A program made the translations under genes and the position numbers. Below, piece by piece: positions 36,179 through 44,978 of a stretch of 64,000 nt of DNA (positions are counted from its first letter, which is position 1; each line of letters opens with the position of its first letter). The stretch is from Lacipirellulaceae bacterium (GTDB lineage: Bacteria; Planctomycetota; Planctomycetia; Pirellulales; Lacipirellulaceae): contig JAVJRG010000005.1 in the NCBI GenBank assembly GCA_040218535.1, forward strand, positions 1,674,001-1,738,000, in the 5' to 3' direction. Below the pieces are notes generated by a model. It saw only the letters and a list, made by a program, of their open reading frames with translations, searched no databases and was not told the DNA's origin.

Positions 36179-36499
36179 ATGGCTAAGGCCGCAGCAAAAA
36201 AACCGCCCACCAAGACCGAGATTTTCAACAACATTGCCGAATCCACAGGCGTTTCAAAGAAAGAAGTTGCCGCAGTATTCGACGCACTGACCGACGAGAT
36301 CGCTAAGTCGCTCGGCAAAAAAGGTCCTGAAACCTTTACTCTGCCCGGGCTCTGCAAAATCGTTGTGCAAAAGAAGCCTGCCGTTCCAGCTCGTGAAGGT
36401 ATTAACCCTTTCACCAAGGAAAAGCAGATGTTCAAGGCCAAGCCTGCCCGCAACGTGATCAAGATTCGTCCGCTCAAGAAGCTCAAAGACATGGTTTGA
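36179..36499 (+). CDS. hup: HU-family DNA-binding protein
   Basis: A 106-residue histone-like protein, slightly longer than E. coli HU (90). After a Lys/Ala-rich N-terminus (MAKAAAKKPPTK), the helices EIFNNIAESTGVSKKEV and FDALTDEIAKSL fit the HU dimer core. FTLPGLCKIVV is the first strand pair, and the DNA-binding arm carries the INPFT variant of the usual RNPxT. The C-terminus ends in basic residues (LKKLKDMV). It bends and compacts DNA. A strong ribosome binding site precedes it and a perfect 15-bp terminator follows, so it is a monocistronic gene. Confidence 0.93.
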   Translation: MAKAAAKKPPTKTEIFNNIAESTGVSKKEVAAVFDALTDEIAKSLGKKGPETFTLPGLCKIVVQKKPAVPAREGINPFTKEKQMFKAKPARNVIKIRPLKKLKDMV

Positions 36500-36528
36500 G
36501 TGATTGAGCTCTGAAGACTCGAAATGCT

Positions 36529-36565
36529 AAAAGCCCGTTGCATCTTCCGATGCAACGGGCTTTTT
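36529..36565. terminator. bidirectional intrinsic terminator for hup and tRNA-Phe
   Basis: A perfect 15-bp stem (36529-36543 with 36550-36564) and a six-base loop CTTCCG. On the plus strand it ends in TTTTT, closing hup; on the minus strand the AAAA of the left arm gives TTTT, closing the tRNA transcript that arrives from the other side. Confidence 0.92.
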
Positions 36566-36597
36566 ACTTTCAATGCAAAATAGGGACACTTCAAAAG

Positions 36598-36670
36598 TGG
36601 ACAGAGGCGGGCTCGAACCGCCGACACCGGCCTTTTCAGGGCCGTGCTCTACCAACTGAGCTATCTGTCC
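36598..36670 (-). tRNA. tRNA-Phe (GAA)
   Basis: Read on the minus strand the sequence forms a full cloverleaf of 73 bases: acceptor stem GGACAGA/TCTGTCC, D arm GCTC...GAGC with AGTTGGTA in the loop, anticodon stem CGGCC/GGCCG around loop CTGAAAA with anticodon GAA, five-base variable loop and T arm GGCGG/CCGCC with TTCGAGC. The discriminator is A and CCA is not encoded. It ends 33 bases before the terminator shared with hup. Confidence 0.96.
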
Positions 36671-37120
36671 TTGGTAGCAAATCGCTAAGCCAACCTTGGC
36701 GAAACGATTTACGTCCATTGATCAAAGTTAAGTCGGCACAACCGGAGTGTCAATTGGCTCAAACGCCGCTCCCGCTATATCAAAGCCTGCTGGGTCGTTG
36801 CAACCGGTCCAATCCTGCCTGCCCTCCAGTTGGGCAGCGAACGCCGAACTAACCCCAGGGGTAAATGCTGTCGTGCATCTGACGCCGGAGCGTGGGCTGG
36901 TTGACATTGCCAAATTCTCCAAGTTACTATGTCAACACGGCTTGCAGAGCAAAAGTTTTCGGTAACAGTCCAATTACCGAGCCTTTCAGCAATTTTTGAA
37001 CCCTATCAACAGACGTCCGCTGCCTGCCCTTGGTTCAGGTTGTCAAAGTTGCCTAGTGGGTTGAAGTCTCTGCTGTGCCCTACGGAACAACTTGAATCCC
37101 ACCTAAACAGCGAGCCGCAC
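36671..37120. other. 450-base gap upstream of the cyclase-fold/HEAT gene
   Basis: This stretch holds the upstream region of tRNA-Phe (minus) and of the plus-strand array. The frame of the next gene is open back to 36929 but its translation lacks protein-like character, so it is left as non-coding. No convincing promoter pair, repeat or RNA structure was seen. Confidence 0.4.
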
Positions 37121-38773
37121 ATGCACGGTGTCTCCAAGCGACCGCAGCATCAGGCCTCCCTCTCAAACTCTTGTTCTACGTTCGTACTAGGCTTCGCACT
37201 TTTGGGTGTTGGTGGTTCGCTTGCGCACGCAGTGACTCCTGAGAGCCCAGAGGTCATTGAGCTTTACGAGAAGGGACTCAAGTTCCTAGAAAAGGAAGCC
37301 GAGGAGCGTCTGGGCGGGAAATGCATCATTGGGCTGGCCTTCTATAAGGCTGGCAGACCCAAGACGCATTCGCGGATTGTCGATGCGATTGAGGCATGCG
37401 AGGCGGAAGTAGCTGCTCAACAGAAGTTTAGCTACATCTACAGCAAAGCTCTCGCGGTTATCTTTTTGTCTGAAGTCGACTCCAGCAAGCATCGCGGGCT
37501 TATCGGCAAGTATGCCTCGATGATGGCCCAGCATCAAAAGCAACATGGCGGCTATTCATATCTCTCCACGAAAAAGGGAGATACCTCCCAGACCCAGTAC
37601 GCCGCACTTGCCTATTGGGAGCTGCTGCGTCATGGTACTCGGCCTTCCGTCGGTGCCGTTGAGAAGTGCGCTAATTGGCTTTTGAGAACGCAAGACCCAT
37701 CTGGAGTTTGGGGTTATCAGGGAATCGATCCGAAGAGTTTTGACCGTACCCAACAAAGCCGAACCAGTCCCTGTATGTTGGCGGCTGGACTGAGCAGTGT
37801 GCTCATTTGCGGGAACATGTTGGGCGAACTCAAAGCGGGACAAGCAGGGACTGAAAAACCACCAGAAGAAGAGCTCCCCCCCGAGCTGAGACCTGTCAAA
37901 GGCGAAAAAGAGAAAGAAATTCCCACGCTGCAAGGAACCGGTGCGGTTGACCGATCTCGATTACTAAAGTCAATGGCGGATGGGCGACAGTGGATGGACA
38001 AGAACTTCAGCATCGACAACGGCGGCACCTACAGTCTTTACTACCTCTATTCGCTGGAACGCTATAAGAGCTTCGAAGAGTACCTCACTGGCGACGTGAA
38101 CCCTGAACCAGATTGGTACAACAAGGGGTACGAATACCTAAAGAAGACCCAAAACGAAGATGGTAGCTGGGATTCGGATGGCGAATCAGAGCCGAGCTGT
38201 GCGACGGCTTTTGCAGTTCTCTTCTTGCTGAGGTCCACTCGTCAAAGCCTCCATCAACTCGGTGAAGGAACGCTGGTCGGTGGACGCGGCCTACCCTCGG
38301 ACCTTTCCAAAGCCAAGTTCACGAAATCGGGCAAGTTGATCGTTGAGCAGAAGCCTACTGCCGTTGACGAAATGCTCGGCATGCTTAACGGTGACGACGC
38401 CGAGTCGCTTGATGCCTTGATCGACAATCCCGCTGCGCTTGTCGTCAACGACATCAGCCCGAAAGAGACTCGCCGTTTGGAACAAGTCATCCGCAGCGGT
38501 CCACCTCCGGCTCGCTTACTATCAGTCCGAGCCCTCTCTCGCCTGCGATCGATCGATTACGCTCCAACCCTGATCTTCGCCCTGACCGACCCTGACCCCC
38601 GGGTCGTCCGTGAAGCGCGCGATGGACTCAGGCTTGTTAGCCGCAAGTTTGAAGGGTTCGGGATGCCAGACAACTTTAATTCTGAAGAAGCCGAAGCTAG
38701 AAAATTCGAGGCGATCGATAAATGGAAGACTTGGTACTCGACCGTCCGCCCCAATGCTCCACCGTTGCCCTAG
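37121..38773 (+). CDS. exported squalene-cyclase-fold protein with C-terminal HEAT-like repeats
   Basis: A 550-residue protein; ATG 37121 was chosen because it begins a signal peptide (FVLGFALLGVGGSLAHA, cut near residue 37). Residues 45-410 form alpha-barrel repeats with QW-like motifs (QDPSGVWGYQG, QNEDGSWDSDG), without the DxDD acid of true cyclases. A Pro/Glu/Lys-rich linker lies at about 235-265. The last ~80 residues look like HEAT repeats (PTLIFALTDPDPRVVREAR). It resembles the exported repeat protein beside moxR and opens the plus-strand motor array, 118 bases before the next gene. Function unknown; a structural or binding role is more likely than catalysis. Confidence 0.8.
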   Translation: MHGVSKRPQHQASLSNSCSTFVLGFALLGVGGSLAHAVTPESPEVIELYEKGLKFLEKEAEERLGGKCIIGLAFYKAGRPKTHSRIVDAIEACEAEVAAQQKFSYIYSKALAVIFLSEVDSSKHRGLIGKYASMMAQHQKQHGGYSYLSTKKGDTSQTQYAALAYWELLRHGTRPSVGAVEKCANWLLRTQDPSGVWGYQGIDPKSFDRTQQSRTSPCMLAAGLSSVLICGNMLGELKAGQAGTEKPPEEELPPELRPVKGEKEKEIPTLQGTGAVDRSRLLKSMADGRQWMDKNFSIDNGGTYSLYYLYSLERYKSFEEYLTGDVNPEPDWYNKGYEYLKKTQNEDGSWDSDGESEPSCATAFAVLFLLRSTRQSLHQLGEGTLVGGRGLPSDLSKAKFTKSGKLIVEQKPTAVDEMLGMLNGDDAESLDALIDNPAALVVNDISPKETRRLEQVIRSGPPPARLLSVRALSRLRSIDYAPTLIFALTDPDPRVVREARDGLRLVSRKFEGFGMPDNFNSEEAEARKFEAIDKWKTWYSTVRPNAPPLP

Positions 38774-38891
38774 CGTGTCACCACTCTGGCCGCGTTGTTC
38801 ACGGGGAAATTGACAACTGAAGACTGAAAACTAGCGTTTGTCTTGCTAAACTAGACGATCTAGAGCTTCCGTAGACTCCAACCTGCCAGCC

Positions 38892-39755
38892 ATGTCCGCC
38901 ACCACTCCCGAACAACGCGCTGAGTATCGCCTCCAGGTGAACTCCTACGATCGGACAGCGACGCTGTTGATCGCGCTGTTGGTCATGGTGGGGCTCTCTG
39001 TGCTGGGATTGGCTGTGGTTTTCTTTGCCAACAAGTTCAACTCGTCAGCTCGTCCCATAATGGTCGTGCCGCGGGAAGCCAGTAGCGCAAACGCCAACAT
39101 GGGCATTTCCGACGAGCCCGATCCGCCAGGCGTGGAGGATGCCCCTGAATTGGCGGAGCCTCAACTGCAAGACACGCTCGACGCACTAACGGCGACCGTT
39201 TCCAGCAACATGGCCATCCTCAGCGATCAAGCGATCGACGCGGCCAACGAGGCGGGGAAGGGAAGTGGACTGGGAGACTCCAGGCAACTAGGTCCAGGAG
39301 GCGACGGCGTGGTTGAAAGAGTGCCTCGCTGGGAACGCTGGAAGATACGCTTTGAGCCGGAATCCCCGAAAGCCTTTCAAGAGTGGCTTGATCAATACGG
39401 CATTCGCGTTGGTGTCTTAGGCCGCGACAACCAAGTACATGTTGCCTATGACTTTTTGAAAGGAAGAAAAGTCGAATCCAAACCTTCAAAGGAATACTCC
39501 CCGTGGGGAAGAACACTTCCTACTGATGGCCCTATGCCGGCATTGATCAACGATCTTGCTCGCAAGGCAGGTATCGCCAACCGTGGGAACTTCAAGGTGC
39601 TCTTTTTTCCGTTTAGTGTTGAGGAGATCCTCTACACGATTGAGTTTGAACACAGCGGCGGACGCGACGCCAACGACATCCGCGAAACAATTTTCACCGT
39701 CGTAAGCAAAGGGAGTGGTTACGACTTTCAAGTCATCGATCAGAAATACTTCTGA
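38892..39755 (+). CDS. single-TM protein at the head of the Exb motor genes
   Basis: A 287-residue protein: short cytoplasmic N-terminus, one membrane helix at about residues 25-48 (TLLIALLVMVGLSVLGLAVVFF), then a periplasmic part with an acidic/Pro-rich linker (about 70-115) and a folded C-terminal domain (about 145-287, WERWKIRFEPESPKAF ... GYDFQVIDQKYF). This topology is that of TonB or TolA, and it stands directly before exbB, but the C-terminal domain shows no TonB signature (no YP box or beta-strand motif recognised). It is the best candidate for the energy-transducing partner. The gap to exbB is 37 bases. Confidence 0.6.
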   Translation: MSATTPEQRAEYRLQVNSYDRTATLLIALLVMVGLSVLGLAVVFFANKFNSSARPIMVVPREASSANANMGISDEPDPPGVEDAPELAEPQLQDTLDALTATVSSNMAILSDQAIDAANEAGKGSGLGDSRQLGPGGDGVVERVPRWERWKIRFEPESPKAFQEWLDQYGIRVGVLGRDNQVHVAYDFLKGRKVESKPSKEYSPWGRTLPTDGPMPALINDLARKAGIANRGNFKVLFFPFSVEEILYTIEFEHSGGRDANDIRETIFTVVSKGSGYDFQVIDQKYF

Positions 39756-39792
39756 TCGGTACCTTCTGGAAACTGACTACTAAAGAGATTCA

Positions 39793-40425
39793 ATGACACT
39801 ACTGCTGCAATACATTGGCTACTTTGTTTACGTCGTCCTAGCGATCATCGCCCTGTGGGGTGGTTACTGCGTGATCATGGTCTGGCGACGTGTCTCTCAG
39901 ACTCGCTTCACCGACGAAGAGGAACAAGACGAATTTCTGGGTGAGGTTGAGCAGGCTCTTTCCTCTCGCAACTACGATGCGGCCGTTGAGGTCTGCGACG
40001 GAGATCGACGCGCACTACCCCAGTTGTCGCTGTTTGCCGTTGAGAATCGTGAGCTCGGTTTCACCAAGCTTCGCCGGCGGGTCGCAGAGCGGTTCCAGCA
40101 AGACGTGATGGCCGACATTGAGCATCGCCTAAGCTGGGTTGGCACGGTAATCAAGAGTGCCCCGATGATCGGGCTGCTTGGCACGGTCATGGGCATGATG
40201 GGAGCGTTCGCGAAGCTCGGCGGCAGCGAGCAAGTCGACGCTACGGAGATGGCTAAAGACATTCAATTCGCGCTAATTACCACGGCCTGCGGATTGGCCA
40301 TTGCCGTTCCGTTGGTCCTTGCCACCGCGAGCATTAATGTTCGCATTCGCAAAATGGAGGACCTCGTTGGCATCGGCCTCGGTCGCTTGTTCGAAACCAT
40401 CAAGTCGATCGCCCCAGGCAATTAA
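39793..40425 (+). CDS. exbB: MotA/TolQ/ExbB proton channel protein
   Basis: A 210-residue inner-membrane protein with helices at about residues 5-27, 115-137 and 152-178. The family signatures are present: SAPMIGLLGTVMGMMGAF for the second helix and ALITTACGLAIAVPLV for the third, with the conserved threonine and glycines that line the proton path. It forms, with ExbD/TolR-type proteins, a motor driven by the proton gradient. It is followed five bases after its stop by a strong hairpin and then by two exbD genes. Confidence 0.93.
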   Translation: MTLLLQYIGYFVYVVLAIIALWGGYCVIMVWRRVSQTRFTDEEEQDEFLGEVEQALSSRNYDAAVEVCDGDRRALPQLSLFAVENRELGFTKLRRRVAERFQQDVMADIEHRLSWVGTVIKSAPMIGLLGTVMGMMGAFAKLGGSEQVDATEMAKDIQFALITTACGLAIAVPLVLATASINVRIRKMEDLVGIGLGRLFETIKSIAPGN

Positions 40426-40429
40426 GAGA

Positions 40430-40457
40430 GTCGAGATTCGCTCCAGCGAATCTCGAC
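40430..40457 (+). other. strong hairpin between exbB and the first exbD
   Basis: GTCGAGATTCGCT and AGCGAATCTCGAC are perfect 13-base reverse complements separated by only CC, so about 12 base pairs with a four-base loop. It starts five bases after the exbB stop and lacks a T-run, so it is not a terminator in the usual sense. It could protect the exbB part of the mRNA or lower read-through into exbD. Confidence 0.75.
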
Positions 40458-40481
40458 GATACCAACCACACAGAAATTTCC

Positions 40482-40970
40482 ATGTCCACCACCGCCGCAG
40501 ATTGGGAAGACGAACTCGACGAGGCTCCCGATCTGCGCAGCGGCAAGGAGCCTCTTGAAGATCCAGACATGGACATCACGCCGATGATCGACGTGACTTT
40601 CCTGTTGCTGATTTTCTTTATCGTTTGCTCCAACATCGACTCGCAGAGTGAGTTGGAACTGGCGAAGGCTCGCAACGGACAGGGAGTCGGAGAGCGTGAA
40701 TCGATTGTGTTTGAGATCCGTGCCGGCGGCGTCGATTCGGCCCCTGTTTTTCTCGAGGACGGTACGCAGCTTTCCGAAGACCCCGACGAGTTGAAAGAAG
40801 ATATCCGCATCGCGATTGAGACCGAACAGGAAAAGGACCCGGCCAAAGTTCACGCGATGATCAAAGCCGATCGCAACGTGGCCTGCCGCGACGTTGAACG
40901 TGTTGTGAAAGGGGCCTCCAAAGTCGAAAACATCAACATTCACATTGCCGTCAGAGAGTCGGATCAGTAA
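40482..40970 (+). CDS. exbD: ExbD/TolR-type motor protein (first copy)
   Basis: A 162-residue protein with one membrane helix at about residues 30-52. The proton-carrying aspartate is present in ITPMIDVTFLLLIFF. The periplasmic domain (about 60-162) ends in KVENINIHIAVRESDQ, as in ExbD-like folds. The N-terminal 25 residues are acidic (DWEDELDEAPDL). Ten bases separate its stop from the second exbD. Confidence 0.92.
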   Translation: MSTTAADWEDELDEAPDLRSGKEPLEDPDMDITPMIDVTFLLLIFFIVCSNIDSQSELELAKARNGQGVGERESIVFEIRAGGVDSAPVFLEDGTQLSEDPDELKEDIRIAIETEQEKDPAKVHAMIKADRNVACRDVERVVKGASKVENINIHIAVRESDQ

Positions 40971-40980
40971 TCCAGCAGCC

Positions 40981-41475
40981 ATGCCCGCAGACGATTATCT
41001 CAGCACTGACGTTTTCGAAGACGCCCCGCAAGGTGGCGTTGACGAGGACGGAATGGACCTGACGCCCATGGTGGATGTCACGTTCCTGCTGCTAATTTTC
41101 TTCATGATCACCGCGGCATTCGCGGTTCAGAAGGCAATCAGCGTGCCCCCCGTGGATGACGACGACGCGGCCCCCACTGAAGTTGTCGAAGAGCCTGAGG
41201 ATGATTCGATCATCATTCGCGTTGACGAAGACAACGTCTATTGGATCGGTGCTCCCAAATGGGAGGACGAGCAGCGGGCCCTTTCTCCAGCTGAGATGCG
41301 CACGAAGGTTCGCGAAGCCAAGGGGACGGGAAAGGACGGCCCGACGAAGCTGCTCGTCCAGGCCCACGGTGATGCGCGTCACGAAACGATGGTTTACGCG
41401 CTCGACTCAGGTCCGACCGTCGGAATCGAAGAGATCAGCCTGATGTTCTACGAGGATGGCGACCTCGATTACTAG
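40981..41475 (+). CDS. exbD: ExbD/TolR-type motor protein (second copy)
   Basis: A 164-residue protein; ATG 40981 is preferred over an in-frame start 12 codons upstream that would overlap the first exbD. One membrane helix at about residues 25-47 contains the same proton-carrying motif, LTPMVDVTFLLLIFF. The periplasmic part is diverged from the first copy (acidic PPVDDDDAAPTEV stretch, then VLLVQAHGDARHE-like strand LLVQAHGDARHE), so the two are unlikely to be interchangeable; a mixed ExbD heterodimer, as suggested for other paired exbD genes, is plausible. Confidence 0.92.
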   Translation: MPADDYLSTDVFEDAPQGGVDEDGMDLTPMVDVTFLLLIFFMITAAFAVQKAISVPPVDDDDAAPTEVVEEPEDDSIIIRVDEDNVYWIGAPKWEDEQRALSPAEMRTKVREAKGTGKDGPTKLLVQAHGDARHETMVYALDSGPTVGIEEISLMFYEDGDLDY

Positions 41476-41499
41476 CTCACCCAACCAACTCATTAACCG

Positions 41500-41515
41500 T
41501 CCCGGCACGCCGGGA
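41500..41515 (+). other. small hairpin before the TM-anchored propeller gene
   Basis: TCCCGGC and GCCGGGA form a perfect 7-bp GC-rich pair around AC (effective loop of four). It lies in the 68-base gap between the second exbD and the next gene, without a T-run. Confidence 0.45.
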
Positions 41516-41543
41516 TCGTCCCACGGCTACCCCGCTCACAATC

Positions 41544-44500
41544 ATGAAGACTGAAGACTTTCTAAACATTCTTGAGGATCGACAACTCGTTTCGAAGAGC
41601 ATCGTCGACAAGATTCGCGCGAAAGTCTCGCAAGGGGATAGTCGTGTTACCGCGAAGTCGGTGCTCAAGTATTTGGTCAAGAAGGAGCTAATCACCCGAC
41701 GTCAGGCGAAGGACCTACTCACGACGACTCTCACGGTCAGCAATAAGGCCGAATCAAGCATCCTGGGATTCGTTCCAATGGCTGAGCAGCCGGACGAACA
41801 GGCAGCGGCTGAGCCAAAGCCGATGATCCCCAACGAGCCTGCTCCGCCTAAGCCACAGCCCGTCGAGCCAGAAACGCCAGTAGCTCCCGTCAAGGCTGTT
41901 GAACCTGCCGAAGTCACGCCAGTTGTCAGCGAAGAAGTCAGCGCGATCGACGACTTGCCCTCCAGCAGCGGCCTGCTCGTTGATCCCACTTTGACGGCTG
42001 AGGACACCGGACACGACCCTTTGCTGGACAGCGTTGAAGCTGCTGAGGGAGCATCTGGCAAGAAAAAAGGTCGGAAGAAGAAGGATCGCAAACGGGCCAA
42101 ACAAAACGAATGGGACTCGCCGTTATTGCTCCTTGGTGGTGGCGGGCTGATTGTCCTGCTGATCGCGGGTGGGCTCATTTACTGGTTGCTAACGCGGGAA
42201 AACGCCGATGCCATCCTCGCCGAAGCGACTAGTTCCTTTGAGAGCCAGTCCTACGGCCAGTCGATCGAGGCCTATGAAAAGTTCGTCGAGAGCTTTGAGG
42301 GCCATCCCGAATACAGCCAATCCAAGGTGCGTCTGGGCATGACGCGAATTTGGAAAGCAACGCAGAATACCAAGAAGTTCGACAACGCCCTTGAAGTAGC
42401 AAAAACGGAGCTCGACGCAATCGAAGAAGAGGAAAGCTTCGCCGAGGATACCGTTTCCAAGAGCGAACTCTCTTCTCTACTTGCCGAGATCGCCGAGGGG
42501 CTTTCCTCGCAGGCAGAGAATGCTGAGGACCCGGAGACGGTGGCGAAACGCATCGAACAAACCGAGCAGGCGTTGGCGCTGAGTGCCAACACCAAGTTCG
42601 TGCCCACTTCGTACCGTCAGGACGATCGACTTTCCGTGGTTGAGGAAACGCTCAACCGGGTGCGTCGCCGCCAGGAACGCGATACAGATTTGGCCAACAC
42701 TTTGGGAGATATTGACAAAGCGATCAGTTCCAAAGAACCCGCTTTGGCCTTCACTGCCTACAAAGAGCTTGTCCGGAAGTATCCAAGCCTGCGTGATGAA
42801 GAGCAACTTGCCAACAAGGTGCTAGAGATCGCTTCCGCCGAACAGGCTTCCGTGTCGTTTGAGAAAGTATCCCAAGCGGCCATCACGGAAGAACGGGAGA
42901 GTCCAATTCGCGCCGAGGTTGCTCTTGCCCAGCGTAGCGGCAAAACCAAAGCAGGTATCTCTGGTGTTGCAGTGATCGCGATCGACAGCGGACTGTTTGG
43001 TCTGAACGCGAGCGATGGCTCGCTGATGTGGAGACGTTCCATCGGGAGGACCATCAACAGCGAGCCAGTGCAGCACGACGGGCAGGTCATAAGCTGGGAA
43101 GCAACCACGGGCGATCTGATCTGCCTGGATGCTTCCTCGGGCAGACTCCGCTGGCGACAGCCGCTGGCTGATCAGCTCTCGACACCTGTAATTTCAGGAA
43201 AAGATATCCTGGTAACGGGACAGTCAGGCAAATTGTACGTGCTTTCTGCTACTGACGGGATGCTTACTGGAACGGTTCAATTCAGCCAACCAATGCCAAC
43301 CCCACCGGCGGTGAACGCAGGTAAGCAGCACATTTATCTGGCCGGCGACCACTCAAACATCTACACCCTGTCGAACACCGATTTTTCTTGTGTGGGAGTT
43401 CATTATATGGCGCACGCCGACGGGAGCATTAAGGTCGCACCGTTACCAGTTCTCAACAAGCTGCTTGTCGCAGAAAACACCGGCACAGAAACCTCCACAC
43501 TGCATGTCCTTTCGCTCGATAAGAACGCGGCCGCCGATACCATCACGGCTCAGAAAAAGCTCAAGGGTTTGATTACGACGCCGTTGTTGGCGGATGGCCG
43601 TCGCGTTGCAGCGGTCACTTCTCTGGGTCAAGCAACGGTCTATGAGGTTGGTTCCGGAGAGGGTGATGACGCGATCGTTCAGCTTGCCAGCCGTGACGCG
43701 GATCGTGGGGCTCAAATTGCCCGGCGAGGGTTGATGCTCAACAAACATCTTTGGCTAGCCGGCAACGAGTTACTGAAACTCGCAGTCTTGCCAACGGGGA
43801 ATCGCTTGCCAGTCCGCAGCGTGGATCGTGATTACATCGGCGATGTCTTCGATGGCCCGCTGCGGGCAGTTGGCGATCTCGTCATTCACGTCCGCCGCCC
43901 TAAAGATGCCGCAGGGGCAATTGTCGCGGCAATGGATTCAGGACCAGGGGAAAGCCTCTGGGAGACCACGCTCGCCATGCCACTTTCCGGTCCAGCATTG
44001 GCAGATGGAAAAACTCTTCTCGCGATGGATTCCTCGGGCACCCTGTATCGTGCTGATCAGGGTTCGGTGAAACGCGGGGCCGTAACGCAGGCATTCAGTC
44101 CGGCTGATCGGCCCAGCGCCCCACTGACGGCTCTGGTCAGTTCGCAGCAGAACCAACTGCTTGCTAGCGGGATCGAACTGAAAGAAATGGTTCACAGCGT
44201 TTCCGGTTCGAAACCGAGGACTCTGTCAATTCCTGGACCGCTCGCCAGTCCACCAATTGCCTGGAACAAAGGATTCATCGTTCCCACAACCCTCGGTCAG
44301 GTTTTCTACCTTGATGCAATTCGGGGGTCTGAGGCAGCGACCGCCTTCCAACCTGAACTTCGCCCAGGAGAAACGGTTGATTGGCTAAGACCGGCTGCTG
44401 TTGAAGCGGGAAGCGAATCGTATGTGGCAATCAGCGATGGTGTCGAGAAGATTTATCTCTTGAAGCTAGAGCCCAAACCGCAGCCTCACCTCCAGGCCGT

Positions 44501-44969
44501 AGCTGCGACTGATGTGGGGGCGTCGCCGTTGACTTCACCACTTGCCACAGTCGGTGGCCGTATCTTTGCTGGCAACGCCGCGGGTCGGCTGACCTCATTT
44601 AATTTGCCCGATCTAGAGCCAGGGGATGGAATCGCCCTCGGAGGTCAAATCACTTGGGGACCGTTCGCTTCCAATCAGGGCTTGCTTCTCGCGCTTGATA
44701 CCGAGGAATTGCTCTTGGTCGGTAAGGACGACGTACTCTGGCGGCAACCGCTCAAGGGGGACATCCCAACTGAGCAACCCCTGATCACGAGCGATTCGAT
44801 TGTCATTGGACTCCGCGACGGCCAGGTTCTTAAGTTAAGCCCAACCGACGGAAGCAAACTTGCCTCGGTAGAAACCAACCGCCCCTTCGTGAGTGGCCCC
44901 ACGGCTTTCGGTTCGCTGATCACGTTCGTCACCTCTGATGGCGTCTTGGTACTCGTTGACCAACCCTAA
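41544..44969 (+). CDS. TM-anchored TPR/beta-propeller protein with kinase-associated N-terminal module
   Basis: A 1141-residue protein. Residues 1-60 (DFLNILEDRQLVSK ... LVKKELITRRQAKDLL) resemble the small module in front of the kinase at 48867-50234. A Pro/Glu/Val-rich linker (80-150) and a very basic stretch (173-186, KKKGRKKKDRKRAK) precede the single membrane helix at about 192-216, so the N-terminus should be cytosolic. The outside part has TPR-like repeats (225-440) and then a PQQ-type propeller (about 470-1141; VAVIAIDSGLFGLNASDGSLMWRR in part, LICLDASSGRLRWRQ). It could carry signals or force between cytosol and periplasm. Nine bases separate it from the SBP5 gene. Confidence 0.78.
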   Translation: MKTEDFLNILEDRQLVSKSIVDKIRAKVSQGDSRVTAKSVLKYLVKKELITRRQAKDLLTTTLTVSNKAESSILGFVPMAEQPDEQAAAEPKPMIPNEPAPPKPQPVEPETPVAPVKAVEPAEVTPVVSEEVSAIDDLPSSSGLLVDPTLTAEDTGHDPLLDSVEAAEGASGKKKGRKKKDRKRAKQNEWDSPLLLLGGGGLIVLLIAGGLIYWLLTRENADAILAEATSSFESQSYGQSIEAYEKFVESFEGHPEYSQSKVRLGMTRIWKATQNTKKFDNALEVAKTELDAIEEEESFAEDTVSKSELSSLLAEIAEGLSSQAENAEDPETVAKRIEQTEQALALSANTKFVPTSYRQDDRLSVVEETLNRVRRRQERDTDLANTLGDIDKAISSKEPALAFTAYKELVRKYPSLRDEEQLANKVLEIASAEQASVSFEKVSQAAITEERESPIRAEVALAQRSGKTKAGISGVAVIAIDSGLFGLNASDGSLMWRRSIGRTINSEPVQHDGQVISWEATTGDLICLDASSGRLRWRQPLADQLSTPVISGKDILVTGQSGKLYVLSATDGMLTGTVQFSQPMPTPPAVNAGKQHIYLAGDHSNIYTLSNTDFSCVGVHYMAHADGSIKVAPLPVLNKLLVAENTGTETSTLHVLSLDKNAAADTITAQKKLKGLITTPLLADGRRVAAVTSLGQATVYEVGSGEGDDAIVQLASRDADRGAQIARRGLMLNKHLWLAGNELLKLAVLPTGNRLPVRSVDRDYIGDVFDGPLRAVGDLVIHVRRPKDAAGAIVAAMDSGPGESLWETTLAMPLSGPALADGKTLLAMDSSGTLYRADQGSVKRGAVTQAFSPADRPSAPLTALVSSQQNQLLASGIELKEMVHSVSGSKPRTLSIPGPLASPPIAWNKGFIVPTTLGQVFYLDAIRGSEAATAFQPELRPGETVDWLRPAAVEAGSESYVAISDGVEKIYLLKLEPKPQPHLQAVAATDVGASPLTSPLATVGGRIFAGNAAGRLTSFNLPDLEPGDGIALGGQITWGPFASNQGLLLALDTEELLLVGKDDVLWRQPLKGDIPTEQPLITSDSIVIGLRDGQVLKLSPTDGSKLASVETNRPFVSGPTAFGSLITFVTSDGVLVLVDQP

Positions 44970-44978
44970 TCACTTTGT

